DNA of 32,298 nt, from contig JAJPJC010000298.1 of NCBI GenBank assembly GCA_021324445.1, positions 1 through 32,298 of the forward strand, written 5' to 3'. Position numbers and translations under genes: made by a program. Every line of letters starts with the position of its first letter. Within the stretch, counting starts at the first letter, position 1. The notes under the pieces were generated by a model. The model saw nothing but the letters and a program-made list of their open reading frames with translations, did not search any database and was not told the DNA's origin. This document shows positions 25,209 to 32,298 of this stretch, piece by piece. Source of the stretch: Isosphaeraceae bacterium. GTDB taxonomy: Bacteria > Planctomycetota > Planctomycetia > Isosphaerales > Isosphaeraceae.

Positions 25209-26152
25209 GGGGTGTTCCTCTTTTTTCGGATTCGGCGCGGCCGTGCGGCCCTCCGTGGGTGGGTTCGACTCCTCGTGATCGGCGGGTCGGCACTGCGCCG
25301 CCGGGTCCGCGCGACGGCTCAGCGAGGGTTCACGGCGGCAGGATGCTTCCCTCCCCAGGAGGGGGGAAGAGCGGCAACTCGGCCTGGTGGGCGAGGAAGC
25401 ATTCCCGTCCGAGCGGGACCGGGATGGGATTGCCGGGAAGATCGCTCTGGGGGGCTTGGATAGCAGAGCAAGCGGCCCACGCAGCGAGGAGGGAAGGGAG
25501 CGCCGGGCGCTCGGCGCCGCGGGAGGCAAAGGCGCGCCGCCGGCGCCCGGCGCCGCTGGGCAGGATCGCATCAGGGTAGGATGCCTGAGATGATCCCTTG
25601 TACAGACCAGGGCGTTTCAGACAGCCGCTCCGCTTCTCAGGGTTCATCGCGCCACGCCCCCGCGGGCGCGCGCACTTTTTCCCGAAAATTCGCGCCGAGC
25701 GATCTGGGAGGTCGACCCGTGGCTGGCCGCGATCGGCCGGGAGGGCCAGCCCCAATACGTCGTGCGCTGGGGTTGTGGGGCCGTCAGCCAGGGCAATCCC
25801 ACGGGGTAACGGCTTGACCCAGGAGCCGGGGACGAGTAAAAGTCAGATGGTGCTCCCACTCGTGGGGGGGCAGAGGGGCCAAACTCCGGCAGCCTGGGCA
25901 CGCCGATCCGCACGTGGGTGGGGATCGGTTGTCTGGAGCGTTGCTTCGCGGGATGTCCGCGAGGAAACGGCAGCGGCGCAGTGGCCGATCCCCTCCGACT
26001 CGGACACCGCGCTTGAGGCAACATCTGCGATTTGAGGCACGATTCGGCTCGGCGCAGTCATCCAGGGTGGTGTCGCATCGCGGATCCGCAGAGCCGATCC
26101 GGCCCCAGTCGGGTGGCAAGTTCCGGAGTTGCCCGGCCGGGAGAGATCATCC
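25209..26152. other. 0.94-kb intergenic region between divergent operons
   Basis: This region lies between the BlaI operon promoter and the LEDRRLLS-protein gene. It is GC-rich and has short open frames without recognisable families. One stretch (25672-25809) translates into convincing protein-like sequence and is listed separately. No RNA gene or clear promoter for the rightward operon was seen. Confidence 0.45.
25672..25809 (+). pseudogene. Possible gene fragment (IWEVDPWLAAIGREG)
   Basis: In the frame ending at the TAA at 25807-25809, about 45 codons read ALFPENSRRAIWEVDPWLAA, then IGREGQPQYVVRWGCGAVSQ, then GNPTG. The composition is like real protein, unlike the rest of this gap. There is no start codon or ribosome binding site, so it may be the 3' end of a decayed gene. 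I do not recognise the family, and chance is possible. Confidence 0.25.
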
Positions 26153-27154
26153 ATGCGAGTTCGTGGCCGGCTGGCCATCCGCCCCCGCCTGGGAACGGCC
26201 CTGGCGGTGCAGGACTTGGAGGACCGGCGACTCCTGAGCGGGATCGAAGGCGGGCTCGGTCCAGGGCATTCCCTTCCCGCGGGCCACACCGAGCTCGGCA
26301 TCATCTCGCCCCACAACCTGCCGCGGCAGGATTCCGGTCCGTTGTCCAGGCTCGCCGACGCCCACGCCCCGGCGCTGGTGCCGGGTGCGGATGACCTCAG
26401 CCTGCGTTCGAACCCGAGCGACCGCCCGATGGCCGGCGAGCTGACTCGGCCAGCAGGGACCAGCACGATCGGTCTGGACGAGTCCCACGATCGAACCACC
26501 CTGAGTGACCTCGGCGAATCGGCGGCGATTCCCATCGAACTGCTGGGGGTGCTCCGAATCGAACCCCGGTCCTCCGACGCGATGGCGCCGCGAGTGTCGG
26601 CGGTGGTCCGGCCGGTCGAGCACTGGAGCGATGCCCTCTCGAGCACCGCGGACCACACCCCGGGTGCCGACGAGCTGGTCGCGGTTCGGAGTGAGCGGCG
26701 CGCACCGGAAGACGCGCCACACACGGGCGATCCGGGTCCCAGAGGCGCGGCCGCCGGGGGATTCCGTACGGCTGCGCTCCGGAGCGCGGCTCTGGGCGAG
26801 ACCTCGGGAGCGGAACAGCTCGTCGACGCGGCCGGTCCCGGCCAGGAGCCGGCGGCGTCCCCACGCAGCTCCGAGCTGCTCACCGACTTCCTGCCGTTCG
26901 ATCGCGCGCGGCTGTCGGAAGCCATCGATCGCTTCCTCGCCGAGTTCGAGGACCTCGGCACCGAGCTGGCGGGTTGGCGATCGCCGTCCGGCGTCCTGCC
27001 GGCGCTGGCGGGCGTCGCCTTGGCCACTGTGGCCTCGGAGGTGGCGTGGCGGCGCTGCCGCGGCGGCAGGCCGGCCGCGACGAGCGAGGAGGAGGATGAG
27101 GGCTGGACACCCTCGCCCGGGTTCCCCGGCGCCTGGAGCTTCGCGGAATCATGA
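26153..27154 (+). CDS. LEDRRLLS (LEPR-XLL-like) protein with C-terminal membrane span
   Basis: The 333-residue product opens with basic residues and then LEDRRLLS (22-29), the pattern of the planctomycete LEPR-XLL N-terminal motif that usually marks surface or exported proteins. The middle 230 residues are low in recognisable structure. A helical segment (DFLPFDRARLSEAIDRFLAE, about 245-264) precedes a hydrophobic span (GVLPALAGVALATVASEVAW, about 280-299) and an acidic tail. The ATG at 26153 is chosen so that the motif sits close to the N-terminus; an upstream ATG at 26129 is also possible. Its TGA overlaps the ECF sigma start as ATGA. The coupling suggests a regulator or membrane partner of that sigma factor, but no anti-sigma domain is recognisable. 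Confidence 0.75.
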   Translation: MRVRGRLAIRPRLGTALAVQDLEDRRLLSGIEGGLGPGHSLPAGHTELGIISPHNLPRQDSGPLSRLADAHAPALVPGADDLSLRSNPSDRPMAGELTRPAGTSTIGLDESHDRTTLSDLGESAAIPIELLGVLRIEPRSSDAMAPRVSAVVRPVEHWSDALSSTADHTPGADELVAVRSERRAPEDAPHTGDPGPRGAAAGGFRTAALRSAALGETSGAEQLVDAAGPGQEPAASPRSSELLTDFLPFDRARLSEAIDRFLAEFEDLGTELAGWRSPSGVLPALAGVALATVASEVAWRRCRGGRPAATSEEEDEGWTPSPGFPGAWSFAES

Positions 27155-27729
27155 ACACTCCCTCGCTGGATAGCCTGCTGGAGAACCTGGCCCGGGGCGA
27201 ATCCCAGGCGGCCGAGCGCGTCTTCCGCGATTACGAGCCGTTCCTCCGCGCCCTGGTGCGCAGGCGGCTGACCCCGATGCTGCGCGTCAAGTTTGACTCG
27301 ATGGATGTCGTGCAGTCGGTCTGGGCCGACCTCCTGGAACGGTACCACGAGGCGGGATGGCGGTTCACGGACCAGGAGCACTTGCGGGCCTTCCTCGCCC
27401 GGGTGACCTACAACCATTTCGTGAACCAGTGCCGGCGGCATGCTCCGGCCTTAGAACATGAAGAGCCGCTGGTGGAGGACGAGCTGCCGGCGCCGCCGGT
27501 CGCCCGCCAGCCGCGGCCCAGCCAGGTCGCGCAGGCGGATGAGCTCTGGTCCACGCTGATGAGTCTCTGTCCCCCGGCCCATCGCGAGATCCTCGAGCTG
27601 AAGGGGCAGGGCGTCCCCCTGGGTGAGATCGCCGCCCGGACCGGGCTGCACGAGTCGAGCGTGCGGCGGATCCTCTACGAGCTGGCGCAGCGGCTGGCCG
27701 CGGTGCGGGCGCGCTCCGCGGCACGTTGA
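27151..27729 (+). CDS. ECF-type RNA polymerase sigma factor (kinase-associated type)
   Basis: The 192-residue product is an extracytoplasmic-function sigma factor. Region 2 spans about 15-90 (AERVFRDYEPFLRALVRRRL, FDSMDVVQSVWADLLERY, HLRAFLARVTYNHFVNQCRR). Region 4 spans about 128-180 (LCPPAHREILELKGQGVPLG, then EIAARTGLHESSVRRILYEL). Its start overlaps the stop of the LEDRRLLS gene, and it lies 24 bp before a membrane Ser/Thr kinase gene. ECF factors adjacent to such kinases are frequent in planctomycetes and are thought to be controlled by phosphorylation. The target promoters are not identifiable here. Confidence 0.92.
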   Translation: MNTPSLDSLLENLARGESQAAERVFRDYEPFLRALVRRRLTPMLRVKFDSMDVVQSVWADLLERYHEAGWRFTDQEHLRAFLARVTYNHFVNQCRRHAPALEHEEPLVEDELPAPPVARQPRPSQVAQADELWSTLMSLCPPAHREILELKGQGVPLGEIAARTGLHESSVRRILYELAQRLAAVRARSAAR

Positions 27730-27753
27730 AGCCCGCGCGGTGAGGGCACGGCC

Positions 27754-30351
27754 ATGGTCCAGGAACCGCCCGTTCGCGGGGAGACCGCCTCCGGTCAACG
27801 CGTCGCGCCGGCGCGGGGTCCGTCCTCGGATCGAGAGGCTTCCGGCTCGCTCGTGACCCAGCACGTCGAGGAGCTGGTCGCCGCCTGGCGCCGGGGAGAA
27901 CGTCCCCGGGCCGAGGACATTCTGACCCGCCACCCTGAACTCAGCGACGAGGCGGCGATCCGCCTGATCTATGAGGAGGTCTGCCTCCGCAACGAAGCCG
28001 GGATCGCGGTGAACCGGGACGAACTCGCCCGGCGGTTCCCCCGCTGGGCCGACGAGCTGGCCCTGCTGCTGGATTGCCGCCGCCTGATCGACGCGGGGCC
28101 GACGGGTGTGGCGTTCCCGCTGGTAGGCGAGGTCCTGGCGGGATTCCGCCTGCTGGCCGAGCTGGGCCGGGGTGCCGCCGGGCGCGTCTACCTGGCCGCG
28201 CAACCCTCACTGGGCGATCGTCCCGTGGCGTTGAAGGTCCTGCCCCGCGGCCGGGAGGAACACCTCTCGCTGGCCCGATTGCAGCACATGAACATTGTGC
28301 CCCTGTACTCCGAGCACCTGCTCCGCGACCGGAATCTCCAGGTCTTGTGCATGCCGTTCCTGGGCGGGGCCACGCTGGCCCAGGTCCTGGAACTGCTCGA
28401 CGACCAGCCCCCGGCGGAGCGGACCGGTCGTCAGATCATCGCGGCGATGGATCGGATTCAAGAGCACCGGCCCAGCGGCTTGCTGGCCGGCGGTCCCTAC
28501 CGCCGGTTCATCGCCCGCGCCAGTTATGTCGAGGCGATCAGTTCGATCGGGGCGTCCCTGGCCGACGGCCTGCACTATGCTCACGAGCGCGAGCTGGTCC
28601 ACATGGACATCAAGCCGTCCAACGTGCTGCTGGCCGGCGATGGTCAACCGATGCTCCTGGACTTCCACCTGGCGCGCGGGCCGATCCGCCCGGATGGTCC
28701 CCGACCCACCTGGATGGGGGGCACGCCGGAATTCATGTCCCCCGAACAGCTCCGGGCGCTGGCCGCCGTCCGGGAGGGGCGGCCGGTCGCCGACGTGGTC
28801 GACGGTCGGGCCGACCTGTACTCCCTGGGCATGCTGCTGTACGTGGCGCTGGGCGGTCCGGTGCCGGAGTCGTGGCACCAACCCCTGCCGACGCTGCACC
28901 GCCGCAACGCGCGGGTCAGCATCGGCCTGTCCGACATCATTCACAAGTGCCTCTGCCATGACCCGAGCGGCCGATACGCCGACGCGGCGGCACTGGCGGC
29001 CGACCTGCGGCGCCACCTGGCCGACCTGCCGTTGCGCGGCGTGCCCAACCGGAGCTGGGCCGAGCGTTGGGGCAAGTGGCGGCGCCGCCGCCCTTCGGCG
29101 CTGTCGCGCCGCCTGATCCTGCTGGCCCTGGTCGCCTCGATCGCCGCGGCGGCGGCGATGCTGGGGATCGCTTACCGCCAGCGCGTGCGCGAGATCGAGT
29201 CGGTCCTGGCGCAGGGTCGTCTGCACCGCGAGCGCCACCAGGATGCCCAGGCCGAGGACGTCTTGCACCACGGCCTGGCGCTGGCCGAAGGTCTCCCCGC
29301 GGTGAATCGCCAGCGGCTGGCCCTCGAGGCCGAACTCGACCTGGTCCGCACGCAGAAACAGACCGAGGAACTGCACCGCCTCGCCGAGACCGTCCGGTTC
29401 CGTTATGGTCTGGCTCCGCCCCCTGCCGAGGAGGCCCAGTCGCTCATCCGGCTCGGCCGCAGGATCTGGCAGGCGCGCGACCTCCTCCTGGCTCCGACCG
29501 CCGCAGGCGACGACCCGGACCGCGATCAGCGGGTCCGGACGGACCTGCTGGACCTGGTCATCCTCTGGGCCGACCTCCGGGTGCGCCACGCGGCGCCAAC
29601 GCTGGTCACGGAGGCGAGGAAGGAGGCCGTTCGCGTTCTCAGCGAGGCCAAAGCCCTGCTCGGGCCCAGCTCGGCGCTCGACCGCGAGCTGGGCACCTAT
29701 GCCCAGGTGAGCGGGACCGACCAGGCACCGGCCGGCCCCGCCGCGCGGCCGACCTCGGCGTGGGAGCATTATGATCTGGGCCGATCTTACCTGCGCTCCG
29801 GCCAGCTGGAGCGCGCCGCCGAACAGTTCCGGCTGGGCCTGGACCTCCGGCCGCAGGACTTCTGGCTGAATTTCTCCGAGGGCCTGTGCCACTATCGCCT
29901 CGGGCGGTTCGAGGATGCAGTCAATGCCTTCCGGGTCTGCGTCGCGCTGGCGCCGGAGACCGCCGAGTGCTACTACAACCGCGGCCTGGCCTACCAGGCG
30001 CTCGGCCAGCTCGATCGAGCCCTCGCCGACTACAACCGGGCCTTGGCCCGCAATCCCAAGTTGACCGATGCCGCCCTGAACCGGGGGATCCTCCACTATC
30101 GACAGGGGCGGCACAGCGAGGCGGTCGCCAGCCTGGAACTGGCCCTGAGCACAACCTCCAGCCCGACGGCCCTGGGGGTGATCCACTACAACCTGGCCCT
30201 GGTCCACCTGGCTCGCGGCGACCGCGCCGCGGCTGCGTCGGACATCCGCGCCGCGATCCGGACCGGCAACGCCGATGCCCGGGAGCTCAGCCGGCGCCTG
30301 GATCGGCCGGCCGGCGCGGGATCGGTTCCCCAGGTGCGGCGCGTCGAGTAG
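27754..30351 (+). CDS. Membrane Ser/Thr protein kinase with TPR repeats
   Basis: The 865-residue product has a helical lead (about 35-115), then a Hanks-type kinase domain (about 130-425) with GRGAAGRVYLA, Lys161 in VALK, HMDIKPSNVLL (283-293), DFH (303-305), SPEQL (329-333) and DLYSLG (354-359). A membrane span follows at about 453-473, then a helical region and C-terminal TPRs (about 670-835; YDLGRSYLRSGQLERAAEQF, YYNRGLAYQALGQLDRALAD, LNRGILHYRQGRHSEAVASL). HRD is replaced by HMD and DFG by DFH. The catalytic Lys and both Asp residues are kept, so activity remains possible. The TPRs would face the periplasm if the kinase is cytoplasmic. It follows the ECF sigma gene by 24 bp, and signalling to that sigma is a reasonable inference. 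Confidence 0.92.
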   Translation: MVQEPPVRGETASGQRVAPARGPSSDREASGSLVTQHVEELVAAWRRGERPRAEDILTRHPELSDEAAIRLIYEEVCLRNEAGIAVNRDELARRFPRWADELALLLDCRRLIDAGPTGVAFPLVGEVLAGFRLLAELGRGAAGRVYLAAQPSLGDRPVALKVLPRGREEHLSLARLQHMNIVPLYSEHLLRDRNLQVLCMPFLGGATLAQVLELLDDQPPAERTGRQIIAAMDRIQEHRPSGLLAGGPYRRFIARASYVEAISSIGASLADGLHYAHERELVHMDIKPSNVLLAGDGQPMLLDFHLARGPIRPDGPRPTWMGGTPEFMSPEQLRALAAVREGRPVADVVDGRADLYSLGMLLYVALGGPVPESWHQPLPTLHRRNARVSIGLSDIIHKCLCHDPSGRYADAAALAADLRRHLADLPLRGVPNRSWAERWGKWRRRRPSALSRRLILLALVASIAAAAAMLGIAYRQRVREIESVLAQGRLHRERHQDAQAEDVLHHGLALAEGLPAVNRQRLALEAELDLVRTQKQTEELHRLAETVRFRYGLAPPPAEEAQSLIRLGRRIWQARDLLLAPTAAGDDPDRDQRVRTDLLDLVILWADLRVRHAAPTLVTEARKEAVRVLSEAKALLGPSSALDRELGTYAQVSGTDQAPAGPAARPTSAWEHYDLGRSYLRSGQLERAAEQFRLGLDLRPQDFWLNFSEGLCHYRLGRFEDAVNAFRVCVALAPETAECYYNRGLAYQALGQLDRALADYNRALARNPKLTDAALNRGILHYRQGRHSEAVASLELALSTTSSPTALGVIHYNLALVHLARGDRAAAASDIRAAIRTGNADARELSRRLDRPAGAGSVPQVRRVE

Positions 30352-30611
30352 GGCGTGACGCCGAGTTTCCTCGAATCGTCCCATGTCGCGTGGGATCGTC
30401 GTCGGTGTTGAATCCCATCAGCATCGCGTCCCGCCAACCCGAACTCAGCGAAAATCTAGCTAGAGAGGGCTGCCGAGTTCTCGGGCGAGTCTCGCCCAGG
30501 CCGCCGGAGCACCACCAGGGGTCCCTCCCGATTGCCGATCTGGTCGCGGATCGGGCATCGGAAGTACGGCCACGTTGATTCCACAACTTCGTGGAGACGA
30601 CCGGAGAAACG

Positions 30612-31310
30612 ATGCGTCGATACACCCTTCTGAGCGCGGCGATCTTCTGCCTGACGCTCGTCCGAACTGCAAACGCTGGACAAATCACGAATCTCCAACT
30701 CTACGACGGGGCGTCGGCTTCCCCGGTGGTCACGGTCTATTACACCAACGCCGACGGCACGGGCAGCAATTCCGCGCCCACCTACGCTGATCCTCAGGTC
30801 AGCTTCGGCACGACAGCTCCGCTGTTCTACTGCACGGACCTCTGGCACGACAATGTCGTGGGGTCGACCTACACCATCACCCAGGTTCCCAGCATGGCGT
30901 TCCGTACCAGTACGTTCTCCGCCGTGGACAACCGGATCGGCTGGCTGTTGACCCAGGACCAGAGCACGGTCGACGCCCGGGCCGCGGTCCAACTGGCCAT
31001 CTGGTACACCGTCGATAATGTTGCGAATTCGCAACTCAACGGCTTCTCGTACACTGGCGGCGATTCCACCCTCCGCAGCGACTACGACCAGCTCATCAGC
31101 TTCGCCGGTTACGACCCCGGTATCAACTACGCGGCCGTCTTCTGGCAGGCGACACACGACGCGAGCAACACGCTGTATCAGAACCTGGTCAGTGGCCCCG
31201 GGCCGGGTGGTCACACCAACTCGACGACGCCCGAACCCAGTGGGATCGTCCTGGTCGCCCTCGGCATGCTGTGCGTGATCGGGGCCGGCCTCTGTCGACG
31301 CTTCCAATAG
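30612..31310 (+). CDS. PEP-CTERM sorted exported protein, thioester-domain-like pattern
   Basis: The 232-residue product has a signal peptide (RRYTLLSAAIFCLTLVRTANA) and a C-terminal PEP-CTERM tag: TTPEPSGIVLV, hydrophobic span, then CRR. Such proteins are exported and processed by exosortase, often in exopolysaccharide-producing bacteria. The body contains FYCTDLWHD (Cys74) and VQLAIWY (Gln127), a Cys/Gln-x-A-I-W pairing like that of thioester-domain surface proteins, whose Cys and Gln form an internal bond used for adhesion. That reading is tentative. GGAGA lies just before the ATG at 30612. It stands 260 bp after the kinase gene and may be transcribed on its own. Confidence 0.85.
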   Translation: MRRYTLLSAAIFCLTLVRTANAGQITNLQLYDGASASPVVTVYYTNADGTGSNSAPTYADPQVSFGTTAPLFYCTDLWHDNVVGSTYTITQVPSMAFRTSTFSAVDNRIGWLLTQDQSTVDARAAVQLAIWYTVDNVANSQLNGFSYTGGDSTLRSDYDQLISFAGYDPGINYAAVFWQATHDASNTLYQNLVSGPGPGGHTNSTTPEPSGIVLVALGMLCVIGAGLCRRFQ

Positions 31311-31399
31311 TGGTCAGGAGTCAGTGGCGAATGGCACGTCCTGAAGGTGCGATCCCATGAGGCGCGGGTTGGACACCGATCGCGTCGTTCGTTCGAGCT

Positions 31400-32298
31400 T
31401 CAGGCGGTGCCGGTGCCTTCGGTCCGCTGGTCGGCCGCGAGGCGCTCCAGGTGAGTGAGGGCCTCGCGGTCGCCGGGACACTCGGCCAGCACCGCGCGCC
31501 AGAGCCGGGCCGCCTCGGCGCCGTCGCCCCGCTCCGCCGCCAGCACCGCCAGGTTGCGCCGGGTGATGTGCCCGTAGATCCCCTCATCCAGGCTGCAATA
31601 CTGCTCCGGCCGGTGCAAGCTCAGGACCCGCCGCCAGCATGCCTCGGCCTGGGCCGACTCACCCCGATGCCGGTGCACCACCGCACAGCGGAACCACAGC
31701 TCGGCGTCCTCGGGGTGGAACGAAACAGCACGAACGGCTCCTCTGGCCGCTCCTTCAGCTCGGCGCGGAGGAGCCGCGTGTCCCGGTCGAGCTTGCGGGC
31801 GCGGAGGGCCGGGTCGGTAGAGCCGGTGTGGCGGACGACCAGGTCGGTCCAGCGGACCGGGATCTTGGCCCGCTGCAACGCCGGCAGGATCTGCTCGTGG
31901 ACGCGGTAACTCCCGCGGACGTCGTCGCGGAGCGGAAAGAGCCGGATCTGATCGACGACGGTCCGGCCGCCGCTGCCGTCGGAGCCCGGATCGCAGGCGC
32001 AGCGCACCACGAAAGCGGCCGGTCGGTCCGGCTCCAGGGCCGCGAGCACGTTCCGCAGGTTGTCCCGCTGGGGCGGCTCCACGACGTCATCGGCATCGAG
32101 CCAGCAGGCATAATCGCCAGTGGCCTGAGCCAGCGCCGCATTGCGGGCCGCGGCGAAGTCATCGATCCAGGGGAAGTCCAACACCCGCGCGCCGAACTCC
32201 GCGGCGATCGCCCGGGTCCGATCCACGCTGCCGGTATCGACCACGATGACCTCATCGAAGACGCCGCGGACCGATTCAAGACACTGTGGCAAGTTCAT
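31400..32298 (-). pseudogene. Glycosyltransferase family 2 with TPR, frameshifted, 5' end outside window
   Basis: The right-hand part reads as a GT2 glycosyltransferase lacking its first residues: CLESVRGVFDEVIVVDTGSV, then DFAAARNAALAQATGDYACW, then LDADDVVEP with the DxD-type metal site. The frame fails near 31715-31725, after EEPFVLF. The next frame carries on naturally with HPEDAELWFRCAVVHRHRGE and TPR-like helices to a stop at 31400. A single-base deletion explains this. Either the gene is broken or the assembly has an error. The apparent ATG at the window edge (32296-32298) is inside the family's usual N-terminal strand, so the true start lies beyond. GT2 enzymes move sugars from nucleotide donors to acceptors. 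The acceptor is unknown. Confidence 0.8.

Noticed and set aside
25843..27441. 532-codon open frame on the minus strand
   Set aside because: It is Ser/Arg-rich and antisense to the LEDRRLLS and ECF sigma genes, which are coupled and carry recognisable domains.
28207..30384. 725-codon open frame on the minus strand
   Set aside because: It is antisense to the kinase/TPR gene, whose motifs are unmistakable.
30371..30400. Hairpin-like TCCCA...TGGGA after the kinase gene
   Set aside because: The stem has only five pairs and no U-tract, too weak to call a terminator.

Overview
The window is GC-rich DNA from a planctomycete, most likely of the Isosphaera/Singulisphaera type (Isosphaeraceae). This placement is an inference from gene content. 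The relevant genes are a DUF1800/DUF1501 pair, BlaI plus M56 metallopeptidases carrying carboxypeptidase-regulatory-like domains, an ECF sigma factor with a long C-terminal extension, an ECF/Ser-Thr-kinase/TPR module, a protein with an LEDRRLLS (LEPR-XLL-like) N-terminus, a PEP-CTERM protein and Uma2/DUF820.

Layout, left to right. 1-4189: a 5'-broken HNH nuclease remnant runs tail-to-tail into a DUF72 gene. Next come a Uma2-family gene and a sigma-70 factor with N-terminal helix-turn-helix domains, followed by a clear intrinsic terminator. 4190-5354 is a long intergenic stretch. 5355-8740: two tandem exported paralogues of unknown function converge on psuG (pseudouridine-5'-phosphate glycosidase, 8750-9763). 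10327-11652: an FHA/zinc-ribbon/Ser-Thr kinase. 11689-14372: a SCO1/SenC protein translationally coupled to a multidomain ECF sigma factor whose exported part carries a CXXCH motif and a CusB/HlyD-like adaptor domain. 14462-15464: two small unknown genes. 15513-25111: a leftward five-gene unit, BlaI > M56-A > M56-B > DUF1800 > DUF1501. Its first four genes overlap at their start and stop codons. It is headed by a sigma-70-like promoter overlapped by two TACTA-N7-TAGTA dyads, and a 227-bp foldback sequence lies between its last two genes. 26153-30351: a second coupled unit of LEDRRLLS/transmembrane protein, ECF sigma factor and membrane kinase with TPRs. 30612-31310: a PEP-CTERM protein with a Cys...Gln-LAIW pattern. 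31400-32298: a frameshifted glycosyltransferase-2/TPR gene running off the right edge.

The strongest candidates for an undescribed system are two. First, the BlaI-controlled unit joins two zinc-metallopeptidase sensors, which carry Ig-like repeats instead of a penicillin-binding sensor, to the DUF1800/DUF1501 pair. Second, the one-polypeptide sigma factor/CXXCH/CusB-like adaptor is coupled to a SCO-type copper protein. In both cases the gene order and motifs are read from the sequence, while the biological roles are inference.
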